A stretch of DNA of 64,000 nt from NCBI GenBank assembly GCA_950295325.1, contig OX485804.1, positions 15,128,001 through 15,192,000 on the forward strand. Direction: 5' to 3'. Positions within the stretch are counted from its first letter, which is position 1. Every line of letters starts with the position of its first letter. Positions 58,231 to 64,000 of the stretch are shown piece by piece. The notes beneath the pieces were generated by a model that saw only the letters and a program-made list of their open reading frames with translations, searched no databases and was not told the origin of the DNA. Both the position numbers and the translations under genes were made by a program. The stretch is from Polytrichum commune. Taxonomy: Eukaryota > Streptophyta > Polytrichopsida > Polytrichales > Polytrichaceae.

Positions 58231-59291
58231 GTGGTTTGGTAAGTACTTATGGTAATAGAAGGTGAGACCATTACCACATTTTTCTCACTTGTGAGGGTGC
58301 CAATGAAAGACTTGTGATCCTCTCCTTATTTATAAATGGAAATAGGCATCATATACTTATCACTATTTCTTTCTCAAGGCTCTTCTATTGCTTGTTAAGG
58401 GCTAGCTTACTAACCCATAATGAATCTATGATTGGAAAGAAGGATACAATTCTATAAACACCCTTCATTACCAAACTCCGTCACATCACCTATCACACCC
58501 CAACCATTACAAAACTGGATTGGACCCGCCCCACCCCATCACATGTAACAAGGTTGACACCACATGGTTTTTTACAGTTAGGTTTTTCAAATCTTTTTTA
58601 ATGAAAAAAAACCCCAATTATTTGAGGTTCAATAAAATCCGGTTTTATTCAATTTTATTGCAGATAAATTGAGATTATAGGGCAAAGGGCCCAATGTCCG
58701 CCAATGGTGGTGCCAAGTGCCGAGTGTTGAGTGTTAGAATAAAACCATAGTTTTATTCACATAAATCAGGTTTTTTGCATCAAAACCGAAAACCCAATGC
58801 ATTGGCTGAAGAAAAAAATCAGGTTTTTTTCACCCTTGACATGTAATGAGGTAATAACAATGTTCTAATATTTTAAAAAAGGGTGGTAGTAAAGTCTCTT
58901 CAGCTTAGCAATTTGCTCGTTTGCCCAAATAATAATTATAAAGAATAGTCGACTAGTCAAAATTGACTTGATTGGCAAGTCGACTTGTATTGCGGACATG
59001 AATTTTCAAGTCCACCTGTCGAATCTTCTAATCATATTATATCAACCTCTCCATTGATTTTGTATAGTTGACTTGAATCTCCAACTTAGCTGGTAAACAA
59101 AATTCACGTTTATTTCCCCATCCTCCATGACGACCCTCCCGTCCCATCATGTCACATGTGACAACCTTGCGTCACAATACAAGATTTTTGCAGTAAAAAT
59201 TGATAACATTTCCTCAATATGGATGTCGTTTTCATGATATAAAATTTGGACACATGAGACTTTTTAGCATAATCCAAGAGCACGATCTTCA
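58231..59291. other. Unassigned sequence
   Basis: AT-rich, with repeated ATCAGGTTTTTT and CCGGTTTTATT-like phrases between 58560 and 58840 but no clear unit. No supported gene or RNA. Confidence 0.4.
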
Positions 59292-59301
59292 CTACTCATC
59301 A

Positions 59302-59652
59302 TAGTCCGCCAAGAGCCTAAGGCTAGTGTAAATGTATCCTACAAAATTTGTGACTTAGCCTATAAAATTTTGAAAGTGTAGGACAAAGAGCCTATGGACA
59401 ATTTAAAAACATAGGATATCAACCTATGTGATAAAAAACATGTAGGAAATTTTGCCTACAAAGTTTTTAAAAGAGAGGAGTTTAGCCATTCATCCTTCTT
59501 CAAATTGGGAAATTAGTTGACCTAAGTACATATCTTTAGGCTAATACTCGGGGCTCTTGGGTGGCACATAGATGGATATCAATAATAGCCCTAACTCCCT
59601 TCCCGCCAATCTTTACAAATACCATTCATCACAACTCCTCTCTCTCTGTGAA

Positions 59653-59688
<36 letters not shown>

Positions 59689-59983
59689 CGCTTGGCCTTC
59701 AAACGTGGTGAAGGGCTTAGCCAGGTTCAATTCCTACCAAGGATACCACTTAGTACTCAAATTTTGAATTTAAAGCCTACAACATTAACAGATATAAAGG
59801 ATTTTAACCTACTAAAAATTAGTTTTGAAGGCAATTGGCGGGTAACTTAAAAACTCAAAAGGTTTTCAACTTACAAAAATTTGATATTGTAGGATGCAAC
59901 CTATGCCATGAGGGAAATAGCCTATGCCCTTTTAAAGAGGTAGGCAATTAACCTCAATAACTTCAAAAACTTTTCGGACACTG
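59302..59983. mobile_element. Candidate transposon with a 10-bp flanking duplication
   Basis: A 682-bp segment is flanked by identical CTACTCATCA (59292-59301 and 59984-59993). Inside, short related motifs recur in both halves: CCTACAAAATTTGTG, GCCTATAAAATTTTG, GCCTACAAAGTTTTT, CCTACTAAAAATTAG, ACTTACAAAAATTTG. Terminal inverted repeats are weak (GTCCG near both tips). A CT microsatellite lies at 59656-59685. A 9-10-bp duplication would fit a Mutator-like element, but the class is uncertain. Confidence 0.45.
59656..59685. repeat. CT dinucleotide microsatellite
   Basis: About 15 CT units inside the candidate element at 59302-59983. Confidence 0.95.
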
Positions 59984-59993
59984 CTACTCATCA

Positions 59994-61984
59994 CAACATA
60001 AGATGTAAACAAAGGCATAAAAAAACTTCATCAACCAAAATGCTCATCATTAGCCATGAATGTGTAGAAGAATTTGCACCACTATTTTTGAGGGACGACA
60101 GGCCCCACATCAATAAAGACATGGTTTCCCTTGAAGGGTTTTCAAAGTCGATATCACAATGTCACACATGGTCCAGTATTTGAGGGTCGATTCTATTGTA
60201 CCCGTTTACTTTCGATTCCCTTGTCCTCCCCAACCTTGAGTGCAAAGCTCGAAGAAATACAAGGCCGTTTGATAAGAAAAAAACACACTTTTGTGAAGGA
60301 GAGTCACACATTTGAAGGGGGAAAAAACACACATGAATTCCGTCCTTCTTGGGCGACTTTGAATCTTAGACTCAAATATTGATTTGATTTTTTTTAAATA
60401 TAGACTTCACAAAGAGAAAAATCATAGTTTCCTCCAAAAATATCACATAATTTTCTATTTTTCTAAAATTATGTTTCAAAATATTATAGTTATTTTTCTT
60501 TTGACAAAGCCGTCTAGGTAGCACATGTACAAATGTTTTTCATCACAAGTGCCAAGGTCCAAGAGGTTTATTATAGACCTCAAGACCTCAACCCAAGAGG
60601 CCCACTCCACATGACATTTTAAATGAAAATCACAATGTCATTATGGCCTCAAGATGTTGTATACATGTGTTGAAGGTAAGTTTCTTCCACTTTGAGTCAA
60701 AAATGATCCAAACTGATCTAAATTTCTTTATCAATTGTATTTATTAAATTGGAATATAAATTTATGTAAACAATAATAGTGGGGGTTGTGTGCTCATGAA
60801 TGACATGCTCTGTGACGTGGCCCTCATAATATAATAGTGGGATGTGGGGAGCTCAGTTTGAATCTGAGTATATGTGCACAACTTTCCGAACATGCAATTG
60901 GTATATTATGAGGGCCCACAAATGAAGAGATGAACATTGAATAATGTTATGTGTAAATCACCTAAGAAAGAAAGGCAAACGACTTTGACATTGCTTTATT
61001 TTTGAGTTGATCTAAGTTTGTAGATGACCTATATTAAGCCAATTCTTGGTACTCCTCTTACATGTGATCATGTCTTCACCTCCTCTAGTAGTAGATGGTG
61101 TTCAATATACTTTCAATGTCATAGACCAAGTATATTTCACTTCTAAATAAAATAGTCGGGCTTGTTTGAAACTATTGAATTGCCCACATAATGTCTACCA
61201 AAGCCTTAAGATCAATAGCAAACAATTTGGTTATCCTAAAACAACTCTCTTAAGAATTGGCTTTCATAGTATTTTAGGCCATCACCACATGCTCATTTCA
61301 CACTTCAAGTCCAGAGAGAGAGAGAGAGAGAGAGAGCCTTCTTAACTCCTTCCACCTTCAATTCTTGAGGGTGGGAAAGGATTTCAATAGTTGCTTCTCA
61401 TGATAAAGAGTTGGTGGGCGGTTGGTTGATTGGGATAAACATAAAACTAAAACCTAAAAATATAGTCATGTTAATGGGGGCCACAATCATTCTCTACACC
61501 CCAATTAATTCTTATAGAGAGAGTTAATTCATACCGTGTTAATTTTTAACACATGCCTAATCTCTAGTTAAAATTTTGTATAGGCCACATTAATTGGTTT
61601 ATTAGGATATTAATGTGGGCAAGTTTATTTTATGTCATCTTTGATGTATGCTGACAATTATGTGTATATATATTATAAGGCGTTGATTGGAAGCCTCAAG
61701 GAAGAATGAGGGGAAAGACCCAACTTGTTGGACTCAAGTTAATTCCACCCCTGCTAGACAAGTAAAGTGGCCCTTATCAATTACTTATGATGATGGTTTT
61801 AGGTCATTTACTAATAAAAATTTGAATTCCTATACATTTGGCACATGGAATTCAAATAGGACGGACTTTGGTGCATTGGAGCTTGGAATCCCTTGTCAAT
61901 TGCTTACAAGAGTCATGTAGAATATTTTACGCTTATAATATTATATATGCTCCGCACTGAGAATGATGATTTTAGCAACATCTA
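59994..61984. other. Unassigned sequence with a GA microsatellite
   Basis: A GA tract lies at 61313-61336. The frames at 60131-60382 and 61687-61920 have no recognised domain. No RNA gene. Confidence 0.45.
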
Positions 61985-62091
61985 AAGTTAATAATTCTTA
62001 AATGGTTCCTTTTCTGATTAACTCACTTCTCCGAGGATATGAAACACACGATGAGTACAAGATGGTTAGCAAATCCAAATCAAAGCCGTAG
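61985..62091 (+). repeat. Left half of the dispersed repeat split by a solo LTR
   Basis: It matches about 30190-30290 (TTCTTAAATGGTT; ATGAGTACAAGATGGTTAGC against TTAGTACAAAATGGGTAGC). It ends at the LTR target site CGTAG. Confidence 0.65.
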
Positions 62092-62173
62092 TGTGAGCCC
62101 AATTTGGTGCCCACATGTGCTCTCAACCTTTACAATTCATTACTTAAGAATGTTAGTTTGATTTTTTGTCAAT

Positions 62174-62182
62174 TATATAAAA
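62174..62182 (+). promoter_or_regulatory. TATA box of LTR-4
   Basis: TATATAAAA followed by ATAAAAAGAGTGAG. The AAAAAGAGTGA block is also present about 85-95 bp from the start of LTR-2 and LTR-3. Confidence 0.55.
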
Positions 62183-63282
62183 ACATAAAAAGAGTGAGTA
62201 TCTCTAGTTTAGTTGAAAGTAGAGGTGAGGCTAGGAGATGAGCATTGTAGTGTTGGACTAGGGGGTGAACTAATTAGAAACGATGCAAGTGTTTTGATTG
62301 AGGCTTGCAAGCCTTTGAAAAGGAGCTGGGTTTTAGTTCGGTTAATTAGGCACCATGACTATTCATTTAAGGGTGATAGTTCAGTGCAACCTAGAAAAAG
62401 TAGGATCAGGAGACCAGCGGCGGTTGGAAGGCGCTAGGCCTATCGGTTGTTCGCTCTCTCTACACAGGCAGGAGTTAGTACCAAGCGGTGGAGGAGGTTG
62501 CTGCCGGATGGGCGAAGCAGCTCTGAGATACCAAGGATTCGAGGATTTTGAGGCTAGCGAGGGGGAAAACCAGCAAGGGCCTGGGAGCTGAGCTCTCAGG
62601 CTTGAAAACTCAATGCTGTGAATGGTGAGAGAAAAATGGCACAGAAGTGTGAAGGCAGCCAACACAGAGAGGGCGGCAAACATGGCATGCACGGGCATCC
62701 AATCCCACTGCCAGAAAGGCTACAGGTCCCTCAACGAGGGGCGGTAAGCTTAGAGGGAGAATCTTGGGAACTTGGAGGCAGCTGATCCTGGGTGGACTCC
62801 GAATTGTGAAAGCAATGGGAAATGCGACCAGAACAAGAGTCTACTGGCGTGCTACAGGTGGAGGCTAAATTCAGCATTGCAATGTTGGTGACCAGGAGAG
62901 GATTGGGTGGCGACCCTGGAATCAAGTCCAAGCGGCAATGTGGTTCGGCTAGCTAAACAGATTCAGAGGAGTCGGAAGGGCAGGCTACTAGATCGAGCAC
63001 GCAAGGCCCAACTTTGACCTCAGAGCTCGGAGGCTCGGCCGACTGTGGGAGGGTACCATCCTGGAGGGGCTCCTGGGCCGAACACTGCTGGAATGGGTGA
63101 CTGGGTGACTGAACTACCGGGTTGATTAAATAGATTAAGAGGGAGGGTTAGCATAAGAACAGGGGGATTAGGCTTAGGCTGGCTAGGCAGGCCAAGCAAC
63201 CTAATGCTAAGCTTGATTTGGTGTGTGGAGGTTATTGAGAATCAACCACTTAACTTGTGGTGGCAATAGCTAGGATAGAAGG

Positions 63283-63319
63283 AGTGTTCTTGAACACTCA
63301 CCCTTTGTGGTTGAATAAA
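63283..63319 (+). promoter_or_regulatory. LTR-4 polyadenylation signal with upstream hairpin
   Basis: A perfect stem AGTGTTC/GAACACT with a 2-nt loop (63283-63298) is followed 15 nt later by AATAAA (63314-63319). Confidence 0.6.
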
Positions 63320-63455
63320 GAGTTTTGGTTTTCATAGTTCAATTAAAGAATTATTGAGGGTGCCAATTCCATGGGTATAAGGGCAACTGAAATGTATGTG
63401 AGCTTCAGGCACTCACCCGGACCACGACGCTTAAGGGTGAGTGTTTTGGCTGACA

Positions 63456-63705
63456 CGTAGCCTCTTCCTCATATTTTTGGAACTTGTATGAACATATTAA
63501 TCATCATTAAAGTGAAGATTCTCATGCTCATTAAATGTTCATATAACCCCCTCCCCCCAAATTATGCTGACCATTGAACCTAAAATGGTTAACGTATTTT
63601 GAAACATATATTCCAATGTCTTTCAAACACATGTTGTTTTGGTATCTGTTTTGGAAACCACACTAAACCACATACCACTCAAATATAGGTGTCCGGATAA
63701 AAAAT
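63456..63705 (+). repeat. Right half of the dispersed repeat split by a solo LTR
   Basis: It matches about 30285-30530 (CTCATATTTTTGGA; GAAGATTCTCATGCTCAT; CACATACCACTCAAATATAGG). Confidence 0.7.
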
Positions 63706-64000
63706 GTAACCAAATAAGGTGTTCTTAAGTACCTTATATCCTAGGTCAGAAATGAACCATCAAAACCAAGGAGTACTTACAACATTTTCATTCTAAAAAT
63801 GTTGCAATATCAACAGTGAGGGGTTCAGGCAAGTACTTGGAACATATTCTTCTTGGTACGTGTTAATATGGTTATGTGACATAGTACTTGACGCATGTAC
63901 ACACTGAGACATACTGTGAAATATAAATTGCACCTTGAAGAGAAACCAATGGATATCATTGTGGACAACATGGCGGTATGTTGTCTTTTGTGTCAATATC
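63706..64000. other. Unassigned sequence at the window end
   Basis: No supported gene, RNA or repeat seen. Confidence 0.4.

Larger units (their letters stand above)
62092..63455 (+). mobile_element. Solo LTR (LTR-4)
   Basis: A 1364-bp LTR starting TGTGAGCCCAATTTGGTGCC and ending GTTTTGGCTGACA, flanked by the perfect 5-bp duplication CGTAG (62087-62091 and 63456-63460). A TATA box is at 62174-62182 and AATAAA at 63314-63319, 136 bp before the end. The flanking repeat is uninterrupted at 30180-30530, which gives an empty-site comparison. No internal retrotransposon sequence. Same family as the three LTRs at 24463-29070. Reading frames in its GC-rich middle (62213-62931) are not conserved between copies and are not called. 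Confidence 0.88.

Overview
The window looks like nuclear DNA of a seed plant, most likely an angiosperm. It is AT-rich, has no bacterial-style packed genes, and carries plant-type transposon families: a two-gene PIF/Harbinger element with a plant Myb/NAM-associated ORF1, a CACTA (En/Spm) element with TNP2 C-terminal domains, a Stowaway MITE with the CTCCC...TTCAAAATAA end, Tourist-like MITEs with TTA target duplications, and degenerate Ty3/gypsy and LINE proteins. I could not find one convincing intact host gene. Nearly all recognisable sequence is mobile DNA, much of it nested.

Layout. 1-7 kb: a cluster of MITEs and fold-back elements (three complete Tourist-like copies, a MULE-like MITE, two large inverted repeats). 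7.6-8.7 kb: a deleted pogo-like element that still encodes a 195-residue transposase tail. 10-15 kb: more TA-flanked MITEs, including a Stowaway element. 18.9-21.3 kb: a CACTA element with both ends, a TCA target duplication and a broken transposase. 24.5-29.1 kb: a nest of three solo LTRs of one family, two of them lying inside the third; a fourth solo LTR lies at 62.1-63.5 kb. 30.9-36.4 kb: a 5.46 kb PIF/Harbinger element with terminal repeats, a TAA target duplication and two convergent genes separated by minisatellites. 43.3-47.0 kb: a decayed Ty3/gypsy element. 47.2-54.1 kb: LINE fragments (RNase H, reverse transcriptase, C-terminal domain) in both orientations, partly enclosed by 0.4 kb inverted arms. 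57.9-63.7 kb: a further MITE, a candidate element with a 10-bp duplication, and the fourth solo LTR.

Main results. (1) The PIF/Harbinger element is nearly intact: each gene has exactly one obvious lesion, an in-frame TAG in ORF1 and a 1-nt frameshift in the transposase. (2) Four copies of an otherwise unidentified LTR family share an AATAAA placed 130-138 bp from the LTR 3' end, preceded by a short hairpin whose stem shows compensatory changes between copies. Three of the four also have a TATA-like motif about 80-90 bp from the LTR 5' end, which implies a very long R region. (3) Paralogous empty sites inside the same window confirm two insertions (a Tourist-like MITE at 1158-1645 and the solo LTR at 62092-63455).
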